A stretch of 64,000 nt of DNA from Ceratobasidium sp. AG-K (lineage: Eukaryota > Basidiomycota > Agaricomycetes > Cantharellales > Ceratobasidiaceae): the NCBI GenBank assembly GCA_037039685.1, contig JAWNGF010000001.1, forward strand, positions 2,604,001 through 2,668,000, read 5' to 3'. The notes under the pieces are model-generated. The model ran no database searches and was not told the DNA's origin. It saw nothing but the letters and a program-made list of their open reading frames with translations. This document shows, piece by piece, positions 34,396 to 46,326 of this stretch; the stretch's first letter is position 1; the number at the start of each line of letters is the position of its first letter. The position numbers and the translations under genes are program-made.

Positions 34396-36178
34396 TTAAT
34401 AATTCTCGGAACCACGTTTTCCTGCCATGCCAGCATTAATGGCCTTGTCGCGTGAAGGCTGCTTTCCAATCATGATAGACAGCATATCGTGCACTATGCT
34501 TGCAGCCACGAGTGTGGTGGTTTCAGCTACGATGTCTGATGTCAGCGCTTGGCCCTCGTATGCAATACACTAACTCACCGTTGGTGTCATCTATCAAAAT
34601 TACAGATGAGAATGTTGGCGAAGAAAGAGAGCATAGTGGCGGGGACTTACATGCAGGAGCTACCTCTACGACATCGGCGCCTCTGTTCATGCCGATGGTG
34701 AGTCAGGGGGATTGCAAATGAGCGAATACAGGTCTCGAGAAACTTACACAATGTTCATTCCTGCAAGACCTCTAAGGATGCGCTTGACTTCACGCGTGGT
34801 CCATCCTCTGCGTTGCATAAGTACTTAGTCGAACACAAGAGAAGACTTACATACCCAGGCTCCGGGGTACCAGCTGAGACCACACACGGTTGGAATCAGA
34901 ATGTACGATAAGCGGGATTCTTACTACTCACTTGCAGGCGCTAGTGCAGGATCTGAGAAGGTGAACTCTTAGGTTTAGGCAGTGAACATTTTTAGAAGGC
35001 ACTTACCAACAACATCGATATCAAGGCTCCAAGTAGTTAAAATCTGAGTAAGAGTTGAGCGTGGAAACAGTAATGCATACCTCAGATAAACCGGCTTATT
35101 TCCAACTCGCTGTTTGATCTCTCGGACGACACCATCGGTCCCCAAATCTTCGATATCGTCTGTTGTAATCATTGAAAATCCCACGTATTCGTCGTGTTGG
35201 ATGTCGTGGAAGCCCTGAAAACGCATTCAACTCCTTTGAAACCTTTACGTTGGGGAGTTTACCGCTCACCGTCATCATGCACCGGATCCCTGCGTGAACG
35301 CTATTTCCACGGGCAATCAAGCCTTCGTTCATTGCAGTCCAGAACATGGTTCCATGCGTAATCGTCTTGTTGTCGGTAACACCGTAAAAGCCTTGTACCG
35401 GCCATGTGTCCAGGTGGCTGTCGAAATGGATGACTGCTATCTCGCCATAAATCGAATGCAGCGAGCGAAGGATCGGTAGGACTATAGCGTGATCTCCGCC
35501 AAGAGTCATAATGCGAGGGTGTGGCTTTCCGTCCTTTGCGGCATTTTTCGTAGTGATGGCCCCAAAATTAGTCTCGTTTGCGACCTGGCGACGAATCAAC
35601 GTGCTATATGCGGTGTCCATTTGGTCCACTGCATAATGGATGTCGAACGGTACCACTGGAACCTGCAGAAAAAGATGAGATATCAAGCTGAAGCTACATG
35701 AAACCTACCACTTACATCACCACAATCCACGATTGTCGCATCTTGGTTGTAGGGACTGTATCCTATAGGTGAAGTCTGGTAAGGCGCGGCGCGTTCTTCT
35801 GCTCGGTCTCAAGTACTTACCCCACGCAGTCGTGTAGCCAATCTCTGGGAGTATCCTCCGCGAGCCTGACCGAATTCCGTAGGGACCAAAGCGTGCACCG
35901 GGTCGATACGATACAGCAGAGTCGAAAGGCATCCCCAATACCGCAATATCAAAGGTTTGAGAGTTGCTTGTTGTTTCAAGGCACTTGAAGTATGGCAAGT
36001 GGGCAAACGACAACGGCCCTGAATAGTCCAAGTCGAACTGAGGACCATATTTCTCCGCCCACGTTGGAGGCTGGTTGTCGGACTCGGGAGCGACCTGCGT
36101 GGTATTATCCCGGGCTTGGTGGGGTGAAGCGCCGGCGAGTATGGCAGAAGCAAGAATGGATGAGATCAAAAACGACAT
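34396..36178 (-). CDS. Secreted agmatinase/arginase family ureohydrolase
   Basis: The protein begins with a signal peptide (MSFLISSILASAILAGA, cut likely near SPHQA) and continues with the ureohydrolase fold. The metal-binding motifs are intact: IMTLGGDHAIVLP, AVIHFDSHLDTW and SLDIDVVDPALAP, the last with GTPEPGGW. Other family blocks are VLGMPFDSAVSYRPGARFGP and ATIVDCGDVPVVPFD. Agmatinases split agmatine into putrescine and urea; fungal secreted members are common and their substrates are poorly known. Exon 1 is 36178-35821. Further exons run down to the stop at 34396, with several GT-AG introns of about 50-60 nt. The last exons encode IVHDMLSIMIGKQPSRDKAIN. Urease accessory gene ureF lies in the same window but 20 kb away, so no functional link is implied. 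Confidence 0.88.
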
Positions 36179-36834
36179 TGCTGTAGAAGTAACTGAGGTC
36201 GACTGAGGTCAAAACAACTGATGATACGAAACAGACGGATGATCCCTCGCTTTTATTGTGTCGAGGCCTCATGCTTGAGGCAATACACTATGACAAGCGA
36301 TTCGTACAACCGCGTGTTTGTGCAGCTGCGGACGCTGGGTGCAATGCGCCAAGCACGCTGGCCGAAACATAGAGGTCTGCATGGCAGTGCCCCAGGCATA
36401 CACTTGGATGGGTTGTAGCGCCCAAGAGCAACGGAGTAGACACTTGCGGTTAGCATGACCAACGCACCCGGGTCTGCGCCGGTCTGCGGCATCAAGCATC
36501 ACGCATCGCCTATACTTAGGAAGGGAGCGTGAAATCACATACGTCGGAGTGACCCAGTGGATCAAACTTTGTCTAGAAGAACATGAAGAGCGTGAAAGTG
36601 ACTGAAGTTCGGGATGAGTGTAACCATTTCAAATCGATCAGCGTTATCCTAGATGTCCAAACAAACTCCGCCGGGCCGCACGTGATCTCCTTGCGCGCTC
36701 TACTCAACCACCAACTCTGGACATATAAACTTGTTAAATTAACTAGATAGCCTCGATTATATATCCGGATTATTAGATACAACCCAAGGACAACCTTACG
36801 ACTCGGCTGTTGCGCGCCACTCGTCATAAGGAGG
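36179..36834. promoter_or_regulatory. Divergent region between agmatinase and NGL-type nuclease genes
   Basis: About 650 bases between the two starts. The short open frames inside show no domain. The part from 36720 to 36790 is AT-rich. It should hold both promoters. Confidence 0.5.
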
Positions 36835-38649
36835 ATGAACATGTCTCATCGACTTACGCCTGAGCAACAGGCTCTATCGTTGGCACGAAAAAAGAAAAAG
36901 GAGGAAGCTGCTGCAGCTGCAGCCCTCGCCAAGAAACATGCCCCGGAAATTACTATTTATGACAGGGTTTTACAAAATCCGGCAGCGAAGGTACTCAAAA
37001 GGGAGTGGCTAAATGGCGGCCGTGAACGGAATGATTCTACCATTCTAGTGGCGACTTGGAACGTAAGTTTTAGGTGGATATGAATGCATCGAGCGACCTT
37101 GATTGATGCGATAATAGATCCTTGCACAAATTCTCGTCAGTGCGTTTTTATCGTCACCACGATTGGTTCATTCTCACCTAGCGGAATGTCACAGGACGGG
37201 ATTTGTTTGTTGGAAGCAATTGTTTGCGAACTAGTCAACGTCATCCGATGATTTTAGCCGAAATATTGTCGCACAAGGTAGACATCTTCTGCCTCCAGGT
37301 GAAACCTCGTACTCTTTGTTCTCCTAAGGTCTCGCTCACATTCAATTTCTTTAGGAAGTGGATAGAAAAGAGACACTGCTCCCCGTCATGCACGAAGCGG
37401 GGTTCAGTGAGACATTTGGTTATGGGCGAGGAAAGAAACACGGATGCATGATACTGCACCATACCAAGAGATTTGAGAAGATCGCCGACCATGTAGTATT
37501 CTACGACGAGGTTCCCGTGCCAAGACCGGGAGGCGAGCGGGCTGGAATCAGCGAATTTGGTCTTACCCACCGAACAAGAAACATAGGGCTGCTAGTAGCA
37601 CTCAAAGACCGAATCAACGTAGACGCACCACCCATTGTCGTTGCGACTACTCATCTGTTTTGGCACGGCTTGTGAGTGTCATGGGTTTCGTGCGGTAGTT
37701 CCGTCTGATTTGACGTGTACAGGTATAAGTACGAGCGCGCAAGGTGGGTTCGTTTTATAGTCTGAGTTGAACCGACACGCATATAATCCGTGTGGACAGA
37801 CAAGTAGGAATCCTCAAACGTGAGGCGCTTAGTTTCCGAGATAAGCATGGAGACCATCGCTCATCTATAATCATGGCCGGGGGTAAGCATCTGATTCCAT
37901 AAGACCCAACCTCAATTTTCACGCTTCGTCAAGACTTCAACTTCCAACCAGACGAAGTTGGCTATGCTCTGCTCCGCGGCGTATCCCTCATTCCAGAACA
38001 ATATACTCAGCTAGAGTCGTCCCGCGTCGTGCATACATCCATCGACCCATCCGTACCACGTACGCCTCGCACTGGGACGGACGCAGATGATGATGACGAG
38101 GCAGCGGGTGCGGGTGCAGCTCCGCGTCCCGATCTGAAGAAAGAGAACAGCGAGGAAGGGGAGGGAGGGACCGAGCCAGTCGTAGCGACCAAGATCAAGG
38201 ATTCTCGACCGGCTGTGCAGTCCGATGGCTTGCTTTCCGACGACGAGATGATACAGCTTTTTGAAAGAGATAAAGCAAGGAGTGCGTACGACGACATTTT
38301 GGGCCGGTGCGCGGATTCGACGGGTGAGGCCGATAATGTGCTAGCGGCGCGAGATGCTGCGATGAAGGGTCGAGAGGGCGCGAACGAACCTATGTGGTCG
38401 TGTTTTACTCATTACTGGCGTTCGGTTTTAGGTAAGTATTACCGGTCCTATCCTAGGCTGCACTGACAGCTGCGTTTAGACTATATTTTTATCGTTGATC
38501 CTGCTCAAGGCGGTACCCTAAAAGTGCTTGATGTGCTCAAGTCCCCTCGAACCGAAGAACTCGGCGACGGCCTACCACGACTTGGCGTTAGTGCCAGCGA
38601 CCATGTAGCACTCGCGGCACTATTGGAATATCCAAAACACAAACCATAG
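36835..38649 (+). CDS. Endonuclease/exonuclease/phosphatase family RNA nuclease (Ngl2/Ccr4-like)
   Basis: The N-terminus is basic and Lys/Ala-rich (LARKKKKEEAAAAAALAKKH), typical of Ngl proteins that enter the nucleolus. The EEP domain then shows ATWNILAQILV, HPMILAEILSHKVDIFCLQ, and the catalytic acid in EVDRKETLLPVM. RNIGLLVALKD, VVATTHLFWHG, IIMAGDFNFQPDEVGYALL and the final VSASDHVALAALLEY follow. These are the metal- and phosphate-binding residues of the Ccr4 nuclease fold (N, E, DxN, SDH). An acidic insert of about 100 residues sits between the last two motifs. Yeast Ngl2 trims 5.8S rRNA 3' ends; Ccr4 itself has a leucine-rich repeat part that is absent here. At least six introns interrupt the gene. 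Confidence 0.85.
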
Positions 38650-38889
38650 ATGGCGTGTCATGTGTACGAAATGAGAGTGTACTGGAAAACTATATTATGC
38701 AGTTTCCCGAAGGACTTAAAGTGAAAACAATAGCACGAATTGATATCTCTGTTGAGTAGACTTTTGCCTTGCAACTGTCAAGAGTCACCTAAGAAAACGG
38801 TCGACGACAAACACATTTCGCAGGTTCACAAGAAAATTGTGGGGTACATTGTTCGTTAACACAATTGTTAAGACTACAGTCACAGCTCG

Positions 38890-41857
38890 TTAGTTACGTG
38901 GCTCAGGGACCATACTCAGGCACTCGTCGAGGATTTCCCCCCCTGTTGCTTGAATAGCTCTTCCATACGATGTCTCAGCGATTCCAGTTCTTGCATTATA
39001 GTTGCCTCAGTCGACTATGGCCCCCCAATCATTTATCAGTGAGTCAATAATACCTTGTGAGGTAAGGCAGCTCACCAAGAATGAATTTGGGAACGCCTTG
39101 ACAATCTCATCAAACATTTTCTTGCAGATCACAAGCCCATCCTCGTTCTCGACCTGAGGATCCCGATTTTCAGGATCTTCGTCCTCTCCATCCTGGGTGA
39201 CATTGAACATGTGTCGCATGTACACGTTGCGTCGCGTATCAAGGTGCACCTCAAATAGAGCGATAAGCGTTAGAGGAATGAAGAAGATAACAAACATGAC
39301 CCTTCGGTTTAGCTAGTTTCACGGTTAGTCGTTTCACTTGCACAAGATATCGTCGCGTTAAGGTACCTTGGCGTATGACTTGCGATCCAGAAATAGCCTA
39401 ACCGCATACGATGAGTCTCATGAACAGGTATTCTCGTCGGGAAGGACTCACTCAAATGGAGCAACGAGGAACACCTCGATGAGATTGAAAGGGGCCGGGT
39501 CTATGAATAATTAGTTCGATATACTGGATTACTGTTTCTGACTATGCGTACAAACGTAGCTATCCGGCGCTTTGGGACGTTGACGTTAACAATCGCTCAA
39601 GCGTTTAATAACACATAGTGCCTACCTCGAATCATTCCAACTGTCTTCTCGGCGAAGAAAGCCATAAAATGTGCCTCAGCATCGCTGACAACCTAAACGC
39701 TCATTATGAACATAGCGAACGGACATGTGAGTTGAAGTCGATGCATACATCATCATAGGCCGACGAGAACAGCGAAATGAGAACGTTGAGAAGGATAACG
39801 GTAGTCGCAATGTTCCACCTATGTAAGTTGTTAGTCGTGCTGCTGAGGCTGGCCAAAAATGTGAACTTGCATATAGTACAATACAAGGCCAAAATTGCTG
39901 TGAAACATATTGAGCAAGCTACCACGCCATATCAATACCCTTACGTACCTAACTGCAGGCTGTTCAAAATCTGGCGCCTGTAGAAGAGCCTGAAGTAAGG
40001 TGTTTATCACGGTGACACCATGATCTAAGAGAAATTGTGTTAACCAGGCACGGAGAGGCGCAACTGCAATTCGTACCAGTTACACCATCTGCAGCATCCA
40101 GTGCGTACATTCCTTGTGCAAAACCAATTCCTAAAATCGACAAGAGCTGTAAAGATTTGACGTCACTACAACACATTAATCACGTTATGGAAAAGCATAC
40201 CACAAAGAATATAGTCGACTCCTGCAACATCCTTGAAACACAAATTTGCATGGTTCCGACATACTTGAATCCTTCGACGACGGTCACGAGCTCTATCCAA
40301 CGGGTGATTAGTTGAATTCAATCAGGGTAGGGCAGTACCACGCACTCATCCAGATAAGGGGACTGACACAACTCAACACTTGAAAGCTTCTGAACTTCAA
40401 CGCGGAGCTCTGGTCGTCATCCGGTGCGTAGAGACCCCAAATCCGTAACACGAACGCGGTAATGAGAAGCGAATCCGTCGTAAGTGATACCACACGCCAA
40501 AAATTGAACGCCCGCCAGGTGAAATACCGGAGCATTTTGTAAAGCTTGTGAATCTCTGAGTATAATTCAGTGCCATTATTCGAGTAGTACTTATATATAT
40601 ATATATACCTTCCATCCCATAGGCCAATGCTTGCAGATATAGTGCAATTTCCCATTCATCTAAACGATGACGGGGTTGGCGATTCTGTTCAAGAGGTTGT
40701 TGGACTAATGCGGTTGTCAGTGCAATCCCACTTGTTGATAGAAACGACGCACTAGCTCTCGAGTAGATGAACAGGAACACGAGCCTGGCGTTGACAATCA
40801 GCTTAGCGGCGGAAGAGAATGCGGAGCAGTATACCAAAGGGCGATCCGAAATACATTCTGATACCTGCAACAACCCATTAGTGCCATTCTCAACCGCTAT
40901 TCCAGTATTCCTCACCGAGGGACCGAGAGGCGAGAGGGATCAATGTGAGACCAGAAGCTGCCGTCATGCTTGAATTTATATTCGTCATCTATAAATCAAT
41001 TAGATAAGTATGTTCCAATGCACAAACTACTAACTTACAATCAATGTCGTTATTCTCATTGTTAATCTGAACCCAGTCGCCTCTCCATAAAGAGTCAACC
41101 ACTGGGAAATTGAGAAGAGCATGAGACATGGGAGATACTCATGATAAAGACAAATTACCATGTTGGGCCTCCGTTGACGATAAGAAGACGGTACTGTCCG
41201 ATTTTAATCAAGTATCTGTTGGTCAGGTAAAACTCAAAACTTACGATCGCTGGTCAATTGCAAGTTCAAGCGCAGAGCTCAAAGCGCTCTTGTCTCCGTC
41301 CCACTCGGCATGACGAAATCGGGTGGACATGATGTCATCAAGGCGATCGGAGGTACCGTATGAAGGATTCGTCTTGCTAAAGTCTCACATGCCATTGCAC
41401 GAGCGATGTTCTCCCCATAGTCGGCAGTGTCATGATTGGCATCTATTGGCCCATGTTAGTGAGAATGTCCGTACAACAAAGAGTCCCTTACCCCACATAA
41501 AGGACTGTCGGGCCCGCAAAAGGCAGTAGGGGAGCTAGGAGGTGTCAGTGTTGCCTATTCAGCGGCGATGAACACTCGCTTACAGCTTCGCCGAAATCTC
41601 CTGCTGCTTCGATGTACGCTGATATGACTGCAGGAGTAATGATTCGTGATGTAGGATCTGTGATTGCGTCGATGTCTACTTCCAATGGGAGCAACTTAAG
41701 AGTGAGCGCTCGAAGACGTTTGATGAGCTCTGAAACAGATAAGTCAATACTTGCGCGCCGTAGCAAACACACGCTTACTGGAAAGAGTAGTGGGCGTTGG
41801 CCGTACCGACTTGGTCGATAATAGCGAAACCTGATCCTCCATTGCGGCGTCCGACAT
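38890..41857 (-). CDS. YVC1: Vacuolar TRP cation channel Yvc1 (TRPY1)
   Basis: A many-exon gene. The N-terminal cytosolic part has LIKRLRALTLKLLPLEVDID, TDPTSRIITPAVISAYI and AAGDFGEAV, close to yeast Yvc1. Membrane segments follow: FRISIWFIYLVLYTVAI, FWRVVSLTTDSLLITAFVL, RSFQVLSCVSPLIWM, LVTVVEGFKYVGTMQICVSR and LLSILGIGFAQGMYALDA. Then come a pore region and the last helix NIATTVILLNVLISLFSSAY, followed by FNLIEVFLVAPFE and FVIFFIPLTLIALFEVHLD. A coiled-coil tail (ELESLRHRMEELFKQQ) ends at 38890. Yvc1 releases vacuolar calcium on stretch or osmotic shock. The start at 41857 (MSDAAMEDQ) is 136 bases from the ARPC3 start on the other strand. Exon edges in 39300-40300 were not all fixed. Confidence 0.87.
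40592..40607. repeat. (TA)8 microsatellite in a YVC1 intron
   Basis: Eight TA units lie in a probable intron of YVC1, next to an exon boundary near 40560. It is a simple slippage-prone repeat. Confidence 0.7.
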
Positions 41858-41993
41858 GTTGACTGTGGTCGTTGAACAACTCAAGTTCAGGTTCCGAGTA
41901 TGATGTCACATAGGCCACTAGTTGCTGACATGAGCAGCTGTGCCTTGATGCCCAGTTGCCTACTCAGGTTCGCCCTTGCCATTTCCCACCATC
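41858..41993. promoter_or_regulatory. Very short divergent promoter of YVC1 and ARPC3
   Basis: Only 136 bases separate the two start codons, so both promoters and 5' UTRs are packed here and the transcription units may overlap at their 5' ends. Confidence 0.55.
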
Positions 41994-42690
41994 ATGCCAG
42001 TAAGTCAAGATGTCTGTAGAGTAGACTATCTAATAGAAGTACATGTATACAGGCCTACCACTCTGCTTACAATGAGGAACCCGATGTTCGTCAAGTGGGA
42101 AACATGTCCGTTCTCCCAATCAACTCTCGCATTCGAGGGCCTGCCCCACTCCGTAAGCCTCGCGTCGAAATTCACGACAAACACTGACATTAGCGTAGAG
42201 GCGGATCCTTCCCAACCAGATATCATCGATGAAACCCTCGACCTCTTCCGCGCCAATTCACTATTTCGCAACTTTGAGATCAAAGGACCCGCAGATCGCC
42301 TGTTGATTGTTCTCATTCTCTTCATTTCCGACTGTCTGGCCAAGATTGCAGCCGCACGTACCCCTCCGACTCAAATAGAGTGCACCAAGCTCTTGAACAC
42401 ACTCGCAGTTGAATCTTTCGCCATTCCCGGGGACGCTGGCTTCCCGCTTAACGCACATTATCAATCTCCAGCCAGTAGGCTCGACGGAGGCAAGTGATCG
42501 CGTTTACTCGCGTTTTGCGCGTCATTGACATCTTTGGTGGTTAGATTACCTGCGCTCTTATCTTACGCAAGTCCGACAGGAACTTGCCGCGCGCCTGGTG
42601 GAACGCCTCTACGCAGACGGCACCGGAAAGCCGAGCAAGTGGTGGCTATGCTTCACCAAGAGGCGATTCATGAACCGCAGCCTGAACTAA
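41994..42690 (+). CDS. ARPC3: Arp2/3 complex subunit 3 (p21-Arc)
   Basis: Four exons (41994-41999, 42053-42152, 42199-42489, 42545-42690) encode 180 residues, the usual ARPC3 length. The first exon is just ATG CCA; exon 2 continues AYHSAYNEEP and VGNMSVLPINSRIRGPAP. Exon 3 has IIDETLDLFRANSLFRNFEI, KGPADRLLI, TKLLNTLAVESFAIPGDAGF and PLNAHY. Exon 4 has YLRSYLTQVRQELAARLVER and PSKWWLCFTKRRFMNRSL. These blocks are near-identical across eukaryotes. The subunit is part of the actin-branching Arp2/3 complex used at cortical patches and in endocytosis. The last intron (42490-42544) begins with GC. Its short promoter is shared with YVC1. Confidence 0.95.
42490..42544 (+). other. ARPC3: GC-AG intron in ARPC3
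   Basis: The donor is gcaagt after GAC GGA G and the acceptor is gttag. Without splicing the frame ends two codons on. Splicing gives DGDYLRSYLTQ, which matches ARPC3 throughout eukaryotes, so the GC donor is well supported. Confidence 0.85.
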
Positions 42691-43012
42691 TCTCCGTCCG
42701 CTTTACTCGGCATGACTCGTGATAATCTTAGCCTTGATACAGGTATTCCTGTGGTAAACAATATATAGCTTTTAAAGCCTATTTCCATTGGCATGACTCG
42801 TGAGACGCAAGCCGTGGCCCTGGGACCATCGCGCGCCCTTGAGTGTTGTTCTTTTTGAAATCAAGTCAACGATGTGGTAAATAAAACGTCACCTCCCATC
42901 CCCTGCGGGCCGGTAGGGACGTTACTATTCTGCGCTTTTTGATGGAGGCTGAGTAAATGCGTAGCCAAAATTTCAGAAATTGCCATTTTTACGGGCTACG
43001 TAACAGATGCTC
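42691..43012. other. Intergenic region between convergent ARPC3 and dioxygenase genes
   Basis: About 320 bases between facing stop codons. It holds two copies of the 14-mer GGCATGACTCGTGA (42709-42722 and 42790-42803). No gene seen. Confidence 0.55.
42709..42803. repeat. Pair of 14-bp direct repeats
   Basis: The sequence GGCATGACTCGTGA occurs at 42709-42722 and again at 42790-42803, just after the ARPC3 stop codon. The core ATGACTCGT is close to an AP-1/Gcn4-type site (TGACTC). It might be regulatory or a leftover of a small duplication. Confidence 0.5.
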
Positions 43013-44793
43013 TCAGAACAGGTTTATAGCATCAGTTGGGGAAGCACCCCACGTAATTGTCGACGCGTAGTTAGAGCTGGAAATGTTAACATGACGTGTG
43101 GTGTCAACGCCAATCGCTGGGAAATACGATTTCATGAGCAATCGGCTAATATATTGGACGGTTTCAGACTCACTGATGTACGCAAGAACGCCATCCTCGA
43201 TAGTGTCTCCGAGGAGCTCGGCCCTGCAAATGTCATGTGAGTGCCATGTTTCATCTCTGCCGTCGGAAGTATCGCTTACTGGGCAAAAGAGTTGTATCCG
43301 TCAGTGTTCGCGCCTTGGAGGATCCCATCTTGTTCATTTCGGGTGCGAGTATGGGTTGTGTTAGCATACGTCGGTAAAGAAACTACTTGGTCATTGAGCG
43401 CGTCGTCAAAGAATATCTATAAGGCGATGTCGTTAGTCTAGCGGCCGAGGCATACTCCAAGAATACCCGCCTGGCCAATATGGTGCAAATCTCCCAGCTT
43501 CGAGCCGATTGTGCTGAATGATGAAAATGGTAAGCACCGGATGACACCCAAAAAAGAACGCCAGTTACCCGTTGGGGAACAAAGTGTAGCTAAAAAGCGA
43601 AAGTCAATTCCCTAGCAGTGAGATCCCGTTTCAGGCGTACTCACTTGGTCTGAACCATCGTATGAATATGCACCGTACGTCCGGTATCTAGGTCATCAAT
43701 CGCTAAGCTTACAGACATCATTAGGCCCTGATTCCTAACTTACAGAAGCCGGGGTAAATCGTCTTGAACTCGAGCACGCCATTTTCATTGGTTGGGACAC
43801 CCCCACGCAAAAACGTGTTCTGATCGCTCATGCTTGGAGATCCGGGTCCGCCTGGGCCGCCTGGTCCACCGGGAGGAGGACCAAGAGAGGTAGTAGCCGT
43901 CGCGGTTCCAGTTGCAGTCTCCGTAACGGTCGGCGGTGCCTGTGTGGTATTCGGCGGAGGTCCTAAGCTTGCCTGAGTGAACCCTGCATAGGAGCCAGTG
44001 GCCTATCCTCATGAAATCGTAAGCATATAGCCAGGTTTCGACGCATATCCAGGAACTGACATTGCACGACCAGATTTCGACAAAAGCCTGGTCGAGAGGT
44101 TGACAGGTCGTGGTATCAATGACACCAATGTCGAGAAGCAAGTTGATGCCACCTTGGTCTTCGCGGATGTCATTGCGAACGAGCTCGTTGTTGACGTAGT
44201 AGGGGCCTTCAGTGACCTCTGGAGCAGTTACGCAAGTTGACTGCCCAGTACAGTAAGCATGAATTTTATGGCATATCAAACTGACTCACGTTTTGAATGC
44301 TTGTGTACTTGGGCCCCTCAGCCGTCGAGGTGGACGAGGCGATCCCCGTGCTGGCTACAATTGAAGTCGTGCCTTGGTGCGGGGGAGGTTTGTGCCCATG
44401 GCTACGACGCCAGAGAGCGGTACCTTGAGGGACGCTGTCTGGTCCACGGGGGCGCATGTCGGGTTTGCCGGCAAGCGCACGCTTCGCTTTGCGAGCAGCT
44501 AAGTGAGCAGCAATCTGGGGGCCACAGTTGCGGACTTGAATGTGACGGCCAGTTGCCTCGAGCTATTGAGCGGTGAATATCAGGCTGTATGCGGACTGTA
44601 CATGGTTCGAAGCATACCTGGCGGCGGCTCACGTCATGTGGGTGAATAAACTCATCGGCCTCGCCAGGATGGGCTAGATAAAAGTTGTGAGCAATACTTC
44701 AGTCAGTCGAAGCGCTTGGCCGCACCCACCGTTGACAAGACTACCCAGAGCTGCCAGACCAAGAGCCACAAATTTCAAGGAAGGCCAAACCAT
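43013..44793 (-). CDS. Secreted intradiol ring-cleavage dioxygenase-like protein
   Basis: The start at 44793 opens a signal peptide (MVWPSLKFVALGLAALGSLV). A histidine-rich N-terminal part follows, then the dioxygenase core: CVTAPEVTEGPYYVNNELVR, INLLLDIGVIDTTTCQPLDQ and FVEIWSCNATGSYAGFT. The iron site region reads FKTIYPGFYTGRTVHIHTMV, with the two expected Tyr and the HxH ligands. Later exons give LHHIGQIFFDDALNDQVV and a tail ending DAINLF at 43013. A Gly/Pro-rich insert (GPPPGGPGGPGGPG) lies between the first Tyr and the iron site. Fungal secreted members probably act on catechol-like compounds. About ten introns are needed; the one at 43470-43417 starts with GC. Short plus-strand open frames over 43007-43440 are shadows of these exons. 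Confidence 0.82.
43417..43470 (-). other. Probable GC-AG intron in the dioxygenase gene
   Basis: On the minus strand the exon ends GGC CAG, the intron opens gcgggt and ends atatag-like (ttatag). It joins HHIGQ to IFFDDALNDQ, as in the family. The GT four bases further in gives a frame that stops at the third codon of the next exon. The donor is weak for its class. Confidence 0.55.
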
Positions 44794-45585
44794 ATCTTTT
44801 CAACCAGAAGCAAGTAAAAACAACGTAGGTGATGTTTTTTTTTGTGTGTTTCTAGTTCACTCTTATACCTCTCTCCCCCCTCTTCGCATAAACTTCGACC
44901 CGAGCTCGCAATCTCACACCCATGTTGCACTCGTCGTAACTATCTTCGAACAACACTTCGCCCAGTGGCTCCTCGCTCTATAGAACACCTGCTCGCGCGC
45001 TTCAAGACCCAATGAGAGTAATCGAATTGCAACCTTGCGCGACTCTCGTCTTCTCCGCAGCAGCACCCAAACACCTATGCACATGCTCGCTGGAATACCG
45101 TATCTACTCCGAGTGCCAAGACCGATTGTTGATGTTTAAACGCATGCGTTGCGATGCATGTCGCAGCAGTTGACGCGTACGAGGCGCGCGGCCACGAAGT
45201 TCTGTAAGGGATTACAAGGCCGACCGGTCATTACGGACAGTCCGAGGCAACAAATGAGTGCCGAGATGGGAAAATAATTCCAGGAGGATCGGCGGTCTAT
45301 GATAAGGCCCAGAAGAGCTTAGAAGCTTCGTTAGCGGAAATAGATTTCCCTCGTAAACTTCGTACCATCCCGAATCTGTTTCTGCTGTCGCCATCTATGA
45401 TACTGTGATAATACTTCCTTCATATTTTCTTGCTTCGTTGTGAGGGACCATGTGGTAGTCAGATATTCTTCAATGCTCTCTTTCTGTGTCTCAGTGGATT
45501 ACCGGTGGCCACTCGGTTATTACAGGATGATGTATTGCTGAACATTCGGGAAAGCACACTATACATGCGCACAAATTTTGTTATC
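44794..45585. other. Intergenic region between the dioxygenase and MGST3 genes
   Basis: Nearly 800 bases, upstream of the dioxygenase start and downstream of the MGST3 stop. It contains a T-rich stretch (about 44829-44846). Open frames here are short and match nothing I know. It should contain the dioxygenase promoter. Confidence 0.5.
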
Positions 45586-46326
45586 TACCACTTTCCACGT
45601 GCCAACTCGACTCCAGCATATACACTGCTGAGCAACAGTCCGAAATAAGCAACGGTGCTGATCGCTCCACCACGGGTATTGCGCTGTTGGGCATGAATAA
45701 GCGCCAGTTTGTAAAAAGCCGCTCCAAATCGCTTACCTTTGCTGGGTCGCCAGTTACGTACCCGAGAGTGTAAAGAACACGCGCTATACCGGTAGTGTAA
45801 GTTTTGGGCAAACCATTACTCATAGGTAGGTTGAAACGTACCCCAGTCCAAGTAGCTCCTAATGATGCCGCGAGGGTTGGGTAGCGAAGTCCGAGGAATG
45901 TGGTGAAGAAGAGAACATGAGGCAAGAACTCAAGGGTGTTTCCGTGAGCGCCTGCATCGTCGATAACTCAGTAAGTACCATATTCCGCATTTTTAGCGAA
46001 TGCTTACGCTGAGCGCAGTTGAACTTAACGGCCTCGAAGCTCTTGTCCATCTCGGCCTTCTCAGCATACACTGCAGCGTGCTCTCTGGTCAGTCTTGTAA
46101 ATTGTAGGAGGTGGTTGATTCTTACTCTGAGGATACTTGATGCCGGCCTTTTTGCGGCCACTGCTGACGAGGATAAACTGCAGGAGGGTCAAAAAGCCGG
46201 TGCTGTATGCCAAATGAAACTCGTGTCAAACGCTGCGAACGACCCTCAACGTCCAAATCTCACCCACCTGGTAGCGGCGAGAACGACATATCCGTAGTTT
46301 TCGGGCAGAGTGATAGTGGTAGACAT
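45586..46326 (-). CDS. Microsomal glutathione S-transferase 3-like MAPEG membrane protein
   Basis: From 46326 the protein begins MSTTITLPENYGYVVLAATS and continues after an intron with TGFLTLLQFILVSSGRKKAG, a first membrane helix. The MAPEG signature region is FNCAQ followed by AHGNTLEFLPHVLFF, then LRYPTLAASLGATWT. A later exon has RVLYTLGYVTGDPAKR and the final one STVAYFGLLLSSVYAGVELA ending at 45586. The order and spacing match MGST3-type enzymes, which conjugate glutathione or reduce lipid peroxides in the ER. At least four introns interrupt this short gene. The segment TRGG before STVAYFG fits the family RNTRGG motif. Confidence 0.87.

Noticed and set aside
43007..43441. Plus-strand open frames suggesting a small gene
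   Set aside because: The minus strand here contains the last exons of the intradiol dioxygenase in consistent phase, so these frames are shadows.
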